Positions 31,427-40,466 of a stretch of DNA of 64,000 bases are shown one piece after another. The position numbers were made by a program, and so were the translations under genes. The stretch spans positions 1,364,001-1,428,000 of the forward strand of contig NZ_CP053642.1 of NCBI RefSeq assembly GCF_013177295.1, given 5' to 3'. This DNA comes from Actinomyces marmotae (GTDB lineage Bacteria; Actinomycetota; Actinomycetes; Actinomycetales; Actinomycetaceae). Every line of letters starts with the position of its first letter. The first letter of the stretch is position 1. The notes beneath the pieces were generated by a model. That model ran no database searches. It was given only the letters and a program-made list of their open reading frames with translations, and was not told where the DNA came from.

Positions 31427-31449
31427 GGGTGCGCATAGGCGTGTCGCGG

Positions 31450-31531
31450 TGCCCCCGGCGGGACTCGAACCCGCACGCCTCACGGCATCGGCTTTTAAGG
31501 CCGCTGTGTCTACCGGTTCCACCACGGGGGC
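31450..31531 (-). tRNA. tRNA-Leu(UAA)
   Basis: An 82-nt class II tRNA (without the full CCA). The acceptor GCCCCCG pairs with CGGGGGC, discriminator A. The anticodon loop is CTTAAAA with anticodon TAA. A long variable arm and the T-loop TTCGAGT are present. It reads UUA, the rarest Leu codon in this genome type, like Streptomyces bldA. Confidence 0.95.
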
Positions 31532-31567
31532 GGGCGACCGTCCAGGGCCCGCGGGCCCTGGACGCGG

Positions 31568-31658
31568 TACCCCCACCGGGATTCGAACCCGGGACCTTGT
31601 GCTTATCAGGCACGGACGAGGTATAAGCTCGCTGCTCTAACCGCTGAGCTATGGGGGC
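31568..31658 (-). tRNA. atypical tRNA, isoleucine-like, with two anticodon-type arms
   Basis: A 91-nt tRNA-like sequence. The acceptor GCCCCCA pairs with TGGGGGT (G1-U72 wobble), discriminator A followed by CC. The D arm GCTC/GAGC and the T arm CCGGG-TTCGAAT-CCCGG are normal. Between them two stem-loops follow each other. The first is a 5-7-5 arm, GCGAG-CTTATAC-CTCGT, giving anticodon UAU. The second is GTGC-CTGATAA-GCAC, which looks like a GAU isoleucine anticodon arm. Either this is a class II tRNA-Ile(UAU) with a long variable arm, or a tRNA-Ile(GAU) with a 17-nt insertion. It could be inactive. Confidence 0.75.
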
Positions 31659-31935
31659 TGGCGGCGGGCGGGGCCCGCGCCTGAGCGAGGTTACCAGTCA
31701 TGACGCCGCGTCCACATGTGGTTGAGCGGGCCAATCGCCCCGGGCCGCCGGGCACCGGATCGCAAAGCCGAGCCTGGCAGAGCCCTCCCGCGGCGCTCCC
31801 CCCGGCCGCGCGCGAGACCATTGTCCTACGCCGCCGCCCGAGAAGGGCTGGCTGAGCGCCTGGAGCGGTTGGGCGGGTTTCTCCGCGCTCTTGGGCTCCG
31901 CCGAGCCCACCGGCGGGCGCGCCCCGTTCGGCTTG

Positions 31936-31970
31936 CCGACCGGCTCGCGCCCCTCAGGCGAGCCGGTCGG
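31936..31970 (-). terminator. hairpin overlapping the end of the sirtuin gene
   Basis: A 13-bp perfect stem (31936-31948 with 31958-31970) and a 9-nt loop overlap the last codons and stop of the sirtuin gene. The rest of 31659-31953 shows no gene. Confidence 0.6.
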
Positions 31971-32832
31971 CGAGGGCCGCCAGCACCTCCGAGCAGCCGC
32001 CGTGGACGATGACCTCGGCCAGCGGGTCGGCCTGGGTGCGCCCGCGGTTGATGACGACGAGTCTCGCACCGCCGGCCAGCGCGGACTGGACCACCCACAT
32101 GCCGGTGGAGACCGCCAGGCTCGTCCCAGCCACGATGACCGCCTCGCAGTCGCGCGCCGCGGCGAGCGCGCCCTCCATCGCCTCCTCGGGCAGGCCCTCG
32201 CCGAACATGACGATGCCCGGCTTGAGCAGGCCACCGCAGGCCTCGCAGACGGCAGTCCGGAAGTCGCAGGCCTCCGCCTCGGCACGGCGCGCCTCGGGTG
32301 TGATCTCCAGGCGCATGGGGTCAAGGTCCTCGATCAGGCCCGGGTTGAGGGCTCGTAAGCGATCGGAGACCTCCGCGCGGGTGCTCCGCGCCCCGCAGCG
32401 CAGGCAGACCACTGCGTCGTAGGCGCCGTGGAGCTCCCAGAGGTTGCGCACGCCGGCGCGGGCATCGAGGCGGTCGACGTTCTGGGTGGCCACGCCCATG
32501 ATCGCGCCAGCGGCCTCGAGGCGCGCCAGGGCGCGATGCCCGGCGTTGGGCTCCAGGGCCTCCAGGGAGCGCCAGGTGGTCTCGTTGCGGAACCAGAGCC
32601 AGCGGTACCAGACGGGGTCGGTGGCGAAGGAGGGAAGATCGACGGGCTCGATGGGGGTGGTGCCGACCCCCCGGTAGTCGGGCAGCCCGGAGTCGGTTGA
32701 CATGCCCGCGCCGGTGACGATGAGCGTCCGCCGCCCCTCAATGATCGCCGCGATCGCCTCAGCCGCCTCCATTTCCTGCTCGGCGCCGTCGTCGCCCGCG
32801 CCGGCGGATCCCCCGGTGGTGCTCCTGCTCAT
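31954..32832 (-). CDS. sirtuin, NAD-dependent protein deacylase
   Basis: About 292 residues. The NAD site is GAGMSTDSGLPDYRG at 41-55, the catalytic region is TQNVDRLD and ELHG, and two zinc-binding Cys pairs are in CLRCG and CEACG. It removes acyl groups from lysine using NAD. The start is uncertain: ATG 32832, or GTG 32841 which overlaps the stop of the upstream gene as GTGA. Confidence 0.93.
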   Translation of the reverse strand: MSRSTTGGSAGAGDDGAEQEMEAAEAIAAIIEGRRTLIVTGAGMSTDSGLPDYRGVGTTPIEPVDLPSFATDPVWYRWLWFRNETTWRSLEALEPNAGHRALARLEAAGAIMGVATQNVDRLDARAGVRNLWELHGAYDAVVCLRCGARSTRAEVSDRLRALNPGLIEDLDPMRLEITPEARRAEAEACDFRTAVCEACGGLLKPGIVMFGEGLPEEAMEGALAAARDCEAVIVAGTSLAVSTGMWVVQSALAGGARLVVINRGRTQADPLAEVIVHGGCSEVLAALADRLA

Positions 32833-32837
32833 GCTGC

Positions 32838-33515
32838 TCACGCCCTCCCCCGCTCGTCCTGCTCCATCGCCGCGCCGCTCTCGCGCCCACGTCGGCGCTG
32901 ACACCGCCATTGTCCCGCCACGGCACCGCCGAGGGCTCGGATCCCGGCCACCCCCGTGGCCGAGCGCGGCGCCCAGGAGGGAAGGGCGCGTGTCAGGGCG
33001 AGGTCGGCGGCAGCCAGCGCCGCGCGCGCCGGACCGGGGCGCGCCAGGGCGGCGGCGCGCGGGGGCATGGGGGCGAGCCGGCGCGCGAGGGCCGGGAACC
33101 GGCGCCCGGCGATCAGCCTGGCCTTGGCGGCGTGGAACGGATCGGAGACGAGGATGATGGGGCCGTCCCCGCCAGCGGACTCGATCAGCGGTGGCAGGGC
33201 ACCGATGTTCTCCCAGGTGGAGCGCGAGTCGGTCTCAGTCCAGGTGGCGCCCCGCCAACCGAGGCCGCGGGCGTGCTCGGCGAGCATCTCCGCCTCGGGG
33301 CGCTCGCCGGCGACGGCGCCTCCGGAGCAGATGAGCAGATCCCCCGGGCGCAGGACGGCGACGGCGGCCCTGGCGCGGCGCCTGTTGGCGCGCCCCGCCC
33401 TCGGCCCGGCATCGGCGTGTCCGAGGACGACTACGACCCTCCCGCGCCCCGCTCCACGCCCATCGGGCTGGCGCGGCGCGCGCCCAAACACCGGTATCCG
33501 GTCACGCGGATCCAT
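32838..33515 (-). CDS. YdcF/DUF218 family protein
   Basis: About 225 residues. The DUF218 pattern is visible: VVVLGHADAG, GRANRRRARAA, ICSGG, ERPEAEMLAEHA, E/D-SRSTWENI and LVSDPFHAAKA. Many relatives are membrane-attached; this one has an Ala-rich C-terminus but no clear helix. ATG 33515 is preferred, with GAGGGGG upstream; GTG 33524 is possible. The gene runs into the sirtuin gene with a four-base overlap at one of the sirtuin's possible starts, so the two are probably co-transcribed. Confidence 0.8.
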   Translation of the reverse strand: MDPRDRIPVFGRAPRQPDGRGAGRGRVVVVLGHADAGPRAGRANRRRARAAVAVLRPGDLLICSGGAVAGERPEAEMLAEHARGLGWRGATWTETDSRSTWENIGALPPLIESAGGDGPIILVSDPFHAAKARLIAGRRFPALARRLAPMPPRAAALARPGPARAALAAADLALTRALPSWAPRSATGVAGIRALGGAVAGQWRCQRRRGRESGAAMEQDERGRA

Positions 33516-33540
33516 CGGCCCCACCCCCTCAGCGCGACAG

Positions 33541-33613
33541 TGGACCCGGCCGGGCTCGAACCGACGACCGACGCGGTGTAAGCGCGTTGCTCTACCAACT
33601 GAGCTACAGGTCC
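33541..33613 (-). tRNA. tRNA-Val(UAC)
   Basis: A 73-nt cloverleaf. The acceptor GGACCTG pairs with CGGGTCC, discriminator A. The anticodon loop is CTTACAC with anticodon TAC, and the T-loop is TTCGAGC. Its anticodon loop differs by one base from the first arm of the unusual tRNA at 31.6 kb. Confidence 0.96.
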
Positions 33614-33662
33614 TTCAGGGCGCCCCTCGCGGGGCGCCCGGGCGGGGCCCGCCGCCAGCGCC

Positions 33663-34067
33663 TCAGCGGCGCCGGCTGGAGACCCGGGTGCCGCTCCAGG
33701 CATCGCCCATCGAGGCCGTCGACGTGGCGTGCATGCCCGCCGTCGCCGCGGCCTCCTCGATGTCGGCCGCCGCCACGGCGCCCGCCGTGCGCGCCTTGGG
33801 CGTGAGCACCCAGATGATCCCATCGCCGTCGAGGTTGGCCTGCGCGTCAACGAGCAGGTCCGTCAAATCGTCGATGTCGCCGTCGTCGGCGCGCCACCAC
33901 ACGATGGCGGAGTCGGCCACGTCCTCGTAGTCCTCGTCCACCAACTCTGTGCCGGTGAGAGCCTCGGCGGCCCGCCTCAGGGCGGGGTCGACATCGTCGT
34001 CGTACCCGAACTCCTGGATGATGAGACCGGAGGCGAAGCCGAAAGCCCCGCCCGCTGCGCTCGCCAC
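33663..34067 (-). CDS. DUF3052 family protein
   Basis: A 134-residue acidic cytosolic protein with the DUF3052 pattern (GYDDDVD, DSAIVWWRADDGD, DGDGIIWVLTPKAR). This actinobacterial family lies next to aceE in several genera, as here; its function is unknown. The frame begins with GTG 34067. Confidence 0.87.
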   Translation of the reverse strand: MASAAGGAFGFASGLIIQEFGYDDDVDPALRRAAEALTGTELVDEDYEDVADSAIVWWRADDGDIDDLTDLLVDAQANLDGDGIIWVLTPKARTAGAVAAADIEEAAATAGMHATSTASMGDAWSGTRVSSRRR

Positions 34068-34419
34068 TATCCCTCTACCGTCCTTCCGGGCTCAGCGCCC
34101 CTGCTACGGCCCCCCTGTGGGACCTGTGCATAGCCCACCGCATGAGGGCCGCCCGCGCAAGCGCCCGTCCGTTCCTCGGCGCGCCGCGGCGCCCGCGGCA
34201 GCGCCGCACCACGTGCCTGACCTCACAGGTCGCTTGGGACTTCTTTCCCCGTTGGCCGTCCTGAAGCGCCTTGGAACGCCGTAGATTAGAGTCCAACAGG
34301 ACGCGGGCCGACCCCGGGCTCGCGGCGGACCGGGTCACCGGGCACGCGGGAGCGACGCCGGGCCGACCAGCCCGCCAGCGCCCTCCAATCCATCGGAACG
34401 ACGCAAGGAAGAGGATTCC
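34068..34419. promoter_or_regulatory. 352-bp intergenic region upstream of aceE
   Basis: There is no plausible gene here. It separates the divergent DUF3052 and aceE genes and must hold their promoters. A -10-like TAGATT lies at 34282-34287, without a convincing -35. The implied aceE leader is about 125 nt. I see no riboswitch or strong hairpin. Confidence 0.5.
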
Positions 34420-37179
34420 GTGAGCCCCACCAGCGATGCCACCCCCCTCATCGATGGCCTCCTGACCAAGGTCAACGACAACGATCCCGAGGAGACCCAG
34501 GAGTGGCGCGAGTCCCTCGACGCCCTCATCGAGGAGAAGGGCGGCCCCCGCGCGCGCTTCATTCTGCTGTCGATGCTCGCCGAGGCCCGCAAGAAGAACG
34601 TCACGGTCCCGGGGCAGACCACCACGCCCTACGTCAACACCATCCCCGTGGAGGATGAGCCCTACTTCCCCGGCGATGAGTCAATGGAGCGCGCCTACCG
34701 CCGCTGGCTGCGCTGGAACGCCGCCGTCATGGTCACCCGCGCCCAGCGCCCGGGGGTGGGCGTCGGCGGGCACATCTCCTCCTACGCCTCCACCGCGACC
34801 CTCTACGAGGTCGGCTTCAACCACTTCTTCCGCGGCAAGGACCACCCCGGCGGCGGGGACCACGTCTTCTTCCAGGGCCACGCCTCCCCCGGCAACTACG
34901 CCCGCGCCTACATCGAGGGCCGCCTGAGCGAGGACGACCTCGACGGCTTCCGCCAGGAAGTCTCCCACCCGGCTCGCGGCAAGGGCCGCGGCCTGCCCTC
35001 CTACCCGCACCCGCGCCGCATGGAGGACTTCTGGGAGTACCCCACGGTCTCCATGGGCCTGGGCCCGGCCGAGGCGATCTACCAGGCCTGGTTCGACCGC
35101 TACCTCGCGGGAGCCGGCATCAAAGACACCAGCCAGCAGCGCACCTGGGCGTTCCTGGGCGACGGCGAGATGGACGAGCCCGAGTCGCGCGGCATGCTGC
35201 AGCTCGCCGCCAGCCAGCAGCTCGACAACCTCACCTTCGTCATCAACTGCAACCTCCAGCGCCTCGACGGCCCGGTGCGCGGCAACGGGAAGATCGTTCA
35301 GGAACTCGAGGCCTCCTTCAAGGGCGCCGGGTGGAACGTCATCAAGGTCCTGTGGGGCCGCGGCTGGGACCAGCTCCTCGCCGCGGACAAGGACCACGCC
35401 CTGGAGCACCTCATGATGGAGACGCTCGACGGCGACTACCAGACCTTCAAGGCCAACGACGGCGCCTACGTCCGCGAGCACTTCTTCGGACGCGACCCGC
35501 GCACCGCCGCCCTGGTCAAGGACTGGACGGATGAGGAGATCTGGGCCCTGCAGCGCGGTGGCAACGACTACCGCAAGATGTACGCCGCCTACAAGGCCGC
35601 CACTGAGCACAAGGGGCAGCCCACGGTCATCCTGGCGCACACGGTCAAGGGCTACCTGCTCGGCTCTCACTTCGCGGGCCGCAACGCCACCCACCAGATG
35701 AAGAAGTTGACCCTGGACGACCTCAAGGGCCTGCGCGACCGGCTGCACATCCCGATCACGGACGAGCAGCTCGAGGCCAACCCGAAGATGCCCCCTTACT
35801 ACCGGCCCGCCGCGGATGACCCGGCCCTGCTCTACATGATGGACCGTCGGCGCCAGCTCGGCGGCTTCCTCCCCGAGCGCCGCGACGCCCCCAGGCAGGT
35901 CCAGCTTCCCGGTGACCGCCCCTACGACGTGCTCAAGGGCGGCTCGGGCAAGCGCGAGGTGGCCAGCACCATGGCCTTCGTCCAGCTGCTCAAGGAGCTC
36001 ATCAAGGAGGACGGCATCGGCCGGCGCATCGTGCCCATCGTCCCCGACGAGTCGCGCACCTTCGGCCTGGAGTCCCTCTTCCCCACGAAGAAGATCTTCA
36101 ACACCCAGGGCCAGAACTACACGCCCGTGGACGCGGAGATGATGCTGTCCTACCGCGAGTCCACGGACGGCCAGATCATGCACACCGGCATCAACGAGGC
36201 GGGCTCCGCCGCGCTGTTCCAGGTGGTGGGCACCAGTTACGCCACCCATGGCGAGCCGATGATCCCCGTGTACATCTTCTACTCGATGTTCGGCTTCCAG
36301 CGCACCGCGGACCAGTTCTGGGCCGCCGGTGACCAGCTCACGCGCGGCTTCATCATGGGCGCCACGGCTGGACGCACCACGCTGGCCGGCGAGGGCACCC
36401 AGCACATGGACGGGCACTCGCCGCTCATCTCGGCCACGAACGAGGCCGTCGTCACCTACGACCCCGGCTACGCCTACGAGATCCGGCACATCGTTCGCGA
36501 CGCCCTCGAGCGCTGGTACGGGCCCGAGACCGGGCGCAACCGCGACGTCATGTACTACCTCACCGTGTACAACGAGCCGATCAGCCAGCCGGCGGAGCCC
36601 GAGGACGTGGACGTCGAGGGCATCATCAAGGGCATCCACCGCCTGTCCGGCCCCGCCGACGGCGATGGCCCCGAGGTCCAGCTCCTCGCCTCCGGCGTGG
36701 GACTTCCCTGGATCGAGGAGGCCCGCCGAGTGCTCGCCGAGGATTGGGGCGTGCGCGCCTCCACCTGGTCCGTGACGTCCTGGAACGAGTTGCGCCGCGA
36801 CGCCCTGGCCGCCGAGAGGGAGAACTTCCTCAACCCCACCGGCGACCAGCGGGTTCCCTTCGTGACCTCCCGCCTCCAGGCGGCGCAGGGCCCCTTCATC
36901 GCCACGAGCGACTACGACCACCTCGTCGCCGACCAGATCCGCAAGTGGGTCCCGGGCAACTACCACACCCTGGGGGCCGACGGCTTCGGCTTCTCCGAGA
37001 CCCGGCCGGCCGCGCGCCGCTTCTTCCTCATCGACTCGGCCTCCGTGGTCGTCAAGGCGCTGCAGGCGCTGGCGGATGAGGGCAAACTCGGGCGCGACGT
37101 CGTCGCCCAGGCCATCGCCCGCTACGACCTGACCAACGTCAACGCCGGCACCTCCGGCTCCGACGGCGGGGACGCCTGA
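34420..37179 (+). CDS. aceE: pyruvate dehydrogenase E1 component (homodimeric)
   Basis: A 919-residue thiamine diphosphate enzyme that decarboxylates pyruvate and passes the acetyl group to the lipoyl E2. The TPP/Mg site is [10 protein letters not shown] with [14 protein letters not shown] near 247-290, and the YPHPRRM and [20 protein letters not shown] regions are typical of AceE. Length matches the family. GTG 34420 is used with AGGAAGAGG just upstream. Its E2 and E3 partners are at 5-8 kb. Confidence 0.97.
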   Translation: MSPTSDATPLIDGLLTKVNDNDPEETQEWRESLDALIEEKGGPRARFILLSMLAEARKKNVTVPGQTTTPYVNTIPVEDEPYFPGDESMERAYRRWLRWNAAVMVTRAQRPGVGVGGHISSYASTATLYEVGFNHFFRGKDHPGGGDHVFFQGHASPGNYARAYIEGRLSEDDLDGFRQEVSHPARGKGRGLPSYPHPRRMEDFWEYPTVSMGLGPAEAIYQAWFDRYLAGAGIKDTSQQRTWAFLGDGEMDEPESRGMLQLAASQQLDNLTFVINCNLQRLDGPVRGNGKIVQELEASFKGAGWNVIKVLWGRGWDQLLAADKDHALEHLMMETLDGDYQTFKANDGAYVREHFFGRDPRTAALVKDWTDEEIWALQRGGNDYRKMYAAYKAATEHKGQPTVILAHTVKGYLLGSHFAGRNATHQMKKLTLDDLKGLRDRLHIPITDEQLEANPKMPPYYRPAADDPALLYMMDRRRQLGGFLPERRDAPRQVQLPGDRPYDVLKGGSGKREVASTMAFVQLLKELIKEDGIGRRIVPIVPDESRTFGLESLFPTKKIFNTQGQNYTPVDAEMMLSYRESTDGQIMHTGINEAGSAALFQVVGTSYATHGEPMIPVYIFYSMFGFQRTADQFWAAGDQLTRGFIMGATAGRTTLAGEGTQHMDGHSPLISATNEAVVTYDPGYAYEIRHIVRDALERWYGPETGRNRDVMYYLTVYNEPISQPAEPEDVDVEGIIKGIHRLSGPADGDGPEVQLLASGVGLPWIEEARRVLAEDWGVRASTWSVTSWNELRRDALAAERENFLNPTGDQRVPFVTSRLQAAQGPFIATSDYDHLVADQIRKWVPGNYHTLGADGFGFSETRPAARRFFLIDSASVVVKALQALADEGKLGRDVVAQAIARYDLTNVNAGTSGSDGGDA

Positions 37180-37195
37180 GCGCGGCGCCCGCTAG

Positions 37196-37242
37196 GCGCG
37201 AGGGGCCCGGCTGGTGATCGTCACCAGCCGGGCCCCTCGCGC
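37196..37242. terminator. bidirectional terminator aceE / aspA
   Basis: A perfect 22-bp stem (37196-37217 with 37221-37242) with a three-base loop lies between convergent stops. Confidence 0.92.
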
Positions 37243-37277
37243 TTGCCGCGGACTTCGGGCCCCGGCCCGTGCGGGGC

Positions 37278-38774
37278 TCAGGCCTCGCGCGGGGCCCTGG
37301 CGCCCTCCTGCGCCGCTGAGGCGTCCACGGCGGCGACAGAGGGATCCGCGCCCAAGTAGTGCTGGGCGTCCCGGTACTTGGGCCGCAGCAGGTTCTCCGC
37401 GCTGAGGAGCTCGTCGAGAACCGGCTCCTCCAGCAGGCCCATCTCCAGGACGACCTCGCGCACCGAGCGCCCCGACCGCGCGCACTCGCGGCCCACGAGG
37501 TCCCCGTTGTGGTGACCGATCACCTCGTTGAGGTAGGTGACGATGCCGATGGAGTCGAGCACGTTGCGCCGGCAGACCTCCTCATTGGCCTCAATGCCCA
37601 CGACGCACAGGTCTCGCAGGACGCGCATGGCCCGGCGCAGCAGGTGGATCGACTCGAAGGCCGCCTGCCCGATGACGGGCTCCATGACGTTGAGCTGGAG
37701 CTGGCCGGCCTCAGCGGCCATGGTCACCGTCAGATCGTTGCCGATCACCTTGAAGCAGATCTGGTTGACCACCTCCGGGATGACGGGGTTGACCTTCGCG
37801 GGCATGATGGAGGAGCCGGCCTGGCGCTCTGGCAGGCGAATCTCCGCCAGGCCGGCGCGCGGCCCCGAGGAGAGCAGCCGCAGGTCGTTGCAGATCTTGG
37901 AGAGCTTGACCGCCAGGCGCTTGATCGTGGCGTGCATGGACACGTAGGCGCCGGTGTCGCTCGTGGCCTCCAGGAGGTTCTGGGCCCCGGAGACCGGCAA
38001 GCCCGTGACCTCCTTGAGGTGTCGCACGGCGGTCTGCGGGTAGCCGGGGGGCGTGTTGAGTCCGGTGCCGATGGCGGTGGCCCCTAGGTTGACCTCCAGG
38101 AGGAGGGCGCTGTTGTGCATGAGGCGCGTGATCTCCTCATCGAGCAGGACGGCGAAGGCCTTGAACTCCTGGCCCAGGCTCATGGGGACCGCGTCCTGGA
38201 GCTGGGTGCGCCCCATCTTGAGGACGTCGTGGAACTGGCGGGATTTATCGAGGAAGGCGTCGATGAGGTCGCACAGGTCCGCCTCCATCCCGGCCACCGC
38301 CTGGTGCAGGCCGAGGCGGAAGCCGGTGGGGTAGGCGTCGTTCGTCGACTGGGACTTGTTGACGTGGTCGTTGGGGTTGACGACGTCGTAGCGGCCCTTG
38401 GCGTAGCCCAGGCGCTCCAGGGCGAGGTTCGCCACGACCTCGTTGGTGTTCATGTTCAGGCTGGTGCCCGCGCCGCCCTGGAAGACATCGACCGGGAACT
38501 GGTCCATGCACCGGCCGCCCACGAGGATCTCATCGCACGCCCACACGATGGCCTCCGCGAGATCGGGGGCCAGGGTTCCCAGCTCGGCGTTGGCCAGGGC
38601 GGAGGCCTTCTTGACCTGGACCATGCCCCGGACGAACTCGGGGACTTCGCCGATGGTGGTCCCGGAGATCTGGAAGTTCTCCATGGCCCGCAGCGTGTGG
38701 ATGCCCCAGTAGGCGTCGAGGGGCACCTCGCGCGATCCCAGGAGATCCACCTCGGTACGAGTCGCCGGTCGCAT
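37278..38774 (-). CDS. aspA: aspartate ammonia-lyase
   Basis: A 498-residue fumarase/aspartase superfamily enzyme that splits aspartate into fumarate and ammonia. The signature [11 protein letters not shown] is near 318-328. TNDAYPTG and the [21 protein letters not shown] region favour aspartase over fumarase. Of three closely spaced ATGs (38789, 38780, 38774), the last has GGAGG at eight bases and is chosen. It diverges from the FasR-like regulator. Confidence 0.92.
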   Translation of the reverse strand: MRPATRTEVDLLGSREVPLDAYWGIHTLRAMENFQISGTTIGEVPEFVRGMVQVKKASALANAELGTLAPDLAEAIVWACDEILVGGRCMDQFPVDVFQGGAGTSLNMNTNEVVANLALERLGYAKGRYDVVNPNDHVNKSQSTNDAYPTGFRLGLHQAVAGMEADLCDLIDAFLDKSRQFHDVLKMGRTQLQDAVPMSLGQEFKAFAVLLDEEITRLMHNSALLLEVNLGATAIGTGLNTPPGYPQTAVRHLKEVTGLPVSGAQNLLEATSDTGAYVSMHATIKRLAVKLSKICNDLRLLSSGPRAGLAEIRLPERQAGSSIMPAKVNPVIPEVVNQICFKVIGNDLTVTMAAEAGQLQLNVMEPVIGQAAFESIHLLRRAMRVLRDLCVVGIEANEEVCRRNVLDSIGIVTYLNEVIGHHNGDLVGRECARSGRSVREVVLEMGLLEEPVLDELLSAENLLRPKYRDAQHYLGADPSVAAVDASAAQEGARAPREA

Positions 38775-38896
38775 GTCCATGTCCTCCATCAGGATCTCGG
38801 GGCCGACGGCGTGGGACCCGTTCTCCCCGGCTCATCGCGCCCCAATCGGGTGCACTACATTATCGTCGGCGGCCTCGCACTGGGTAGCATCTGATC

Positions 38897-40114
38897 ATGG
38901 ACGAGTTGAGCGAGGCGTCTGTCGCGGCCCTCCGGCGGGCGCAGAACACGATCATCGAGCACTCCCTCGACCGCATCAGCGCCGCCCATCCCTGGTACCG
39001 CACGCTTCCCGAGGCCTCGCGCAAGCAGATCGAAAAGGTCTCCCACCTGGGCGTGTCGATGTTCGTCGACTCCGTCGAGGAGCCCGAGAGCGCGGCGAAG
39101 CCCTCCCAGATCTTCTCCGTCGCCCCCGCGACGCTGACCGGCACGATCACCCTGGGTCAGACCCTCGACCTCGTGCGCACCGTTCTCGACGTCGTCGTCG
39201 AGGAGGCACCTCAGGCGGTTCCCCCCGAGGACCATGACACCGTCCGCATCCTCGTGCTCACCTTCGGCCGCGACGTCGGATTCGCCGCGGCCGAGGTCTA
39301 CGCCCGCGCCGCCGAGGCCCGCGGCGCATGGGACGCCCGCCTCGAATCGGTCGCCGTGGACTCCATGCTCCACGGCACCCCCGCGGAGGCGGCCACCCGC
39401 GCCGGCTCGGCCGGCTGGACCCATCGCGGCCCCGTGGTCGCCATCGCGTCGAGAACGGCGCTGGGCGCGATTGCCACCTCCCGCCTGCGTGACGCCTGCC
39501 GCGCTCAGGCCGGAGACTGCCTCGTCTCGGTGCGCGGAGACTCGGTCATCATCATCCTGGGCGCCTCCCCCGAGGCCCCCAGTGGGCCTGCCGGCCCGCA
39601 CGGCCCGCACGGCCGCCCCCTCCGCGAAGGCCGCGCCGAGCACGGCCTCGATGAGGTCGCCCTGGAGATCGCCGCGTCCCTCGATGGCCCGACCGTGGTG
39701 GGCCCCGTGGTGCCCGAGGTCGATCACGCGGGGCTCTCCCTGCGCTCGGCCCTGGCCGGGCTGCGGGCGCTGCCGGGCTGGGCCGAGGCCCCCAACCCCG
39801 TGCGCGCCGATGACCTCCTGCCCGAGCGCCTGCTGTCCGGCGACGAGCTCGCCCATGAGCAGATCCTCGCCCTCGTCCACGAGCCGCTCCACGCCATGGG
39901 CGACCCCTTCGAGGAGACCGTCGCCACCTACCTGGCGCTCGGCGGGAGCCTGGAGGCGACGGCCCGCGCCCTGTTCGTCCATGCCAACACGGTCCGTTAC
40001 CGGCTGGGGAGGGTGAGCGAGCAGGTCGGCTGGGACGCCACGAATCCTCGCGACGGGCTCATGCTCCACATGGCGGTCCTCGTCGGCCGGCTCGCGGCGG
40101 CCTCGCGCCTCTGA
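38897..40114 (+). CDS. fasR: PucR-type transcriptional regulator, FasR-like
   Basis: A 405-residue regulator with a C-terminal PucR-type helix-turn-helix (LEATARALFVHANTVRYRLGRVSEQVGWD, ~355-385). It sits directly upstream of acpP-fabF, the position of FasR, which activates the fatty-acid synthase genes in Streptomyces. TAGCAT at 38885-38890 puts the transcript start exactly on ATG 38897 (leaderless). The gene name is inferred from synteny and domain type. Confidence 0.85.
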   Translation: MDELSEASVAALRRAQNTIIEHSLDRISAAHPWYRTLPEASRKQIEKVSHLGVSMFVDSVEEPESAAKPSQIFSVAPATLTGTITLGQTLDLVRTVLDVVVEEAPQAVPPEDHDTVRILVLTFGRDVGFAAAEVYARAAEARGAWDARLESVAVDSMLHGTPAEAATRAGSAGWTHRGPVVAIASRTALGAIATSRLRDACRAQAGDCLVSVRGDSVIIILGASPEAPSGPAGPHGPHGRPLREGRAEHGLDEVALEIAASLDGPTVVGPVVPEVDHAGLSLRSALAGLRALPGWAEAPNPVRADDLLPERLLSGDELAHEQILALVHEPLHAMGDPFEETVATYLALGGSLEATARALFVHANTVRYRLGRVSEQVGWDATNPRDGLMLHMAVLVGRLAAASRL

Positions 40115-40204
40115 CCCCGCCCCGGGCCCCGGTCGCCCCCTCGTCCCACAACTGCCACCCACCCGGCGGCGCATGCCGCCCCGACCCACACCAAGGAGAC
40201 CACC

Positions 40205-40462
40205 ATGGCCGACAACACCGAGCAGGCCACCGACGTCCAGGGCGTCATCATCGAGCTCACCGCCGAGGAGGCTGGCGTGGCGCCGGCGCTGATCACCAGC
40301 GACTCGCGCTTCGCCGAGGACCTCGACATCGACTCCCTGGGGCTGCTCACCATCGCCACGCAGGTCGAGGAGCGCCTCGGGGTGGCCCTCGAGGACTCGC
40401 TCATCCCCGCGCTGCCGACCGTGGGCGCCCTTGTCGAGCACGTCATGGCGCGCAAGGCCTGA
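40205..40462 (+). CDS. acpP: acyl carrier protein
   Basis: An 85-residue ACP. The phosphopantetheine serine is S44 in DIDSLGLLTI. AAGGAG lies upstream of ATG 40205. It lies between the FasR-like gene and fabF. The protein is rather divergent in its N-terminal third but has normal length and acidity. Confidence 0.93.
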   Translation: MADNTEQATDVQGVIIELTAEEAGVAPALITSDSRFAEDLDIDSLGLLTIATQVEERLGVALEDSLIPALPTVGALVEHVMARKA

Positions 40463-40466
40463 CCCC

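Noticed and set aside
38855..40441. 528-codon minus-strand frame opposite the FasR-like gene
   Set aside because: Shadow of the regulator and ACP genes, with typical G/R/H-rich composition.
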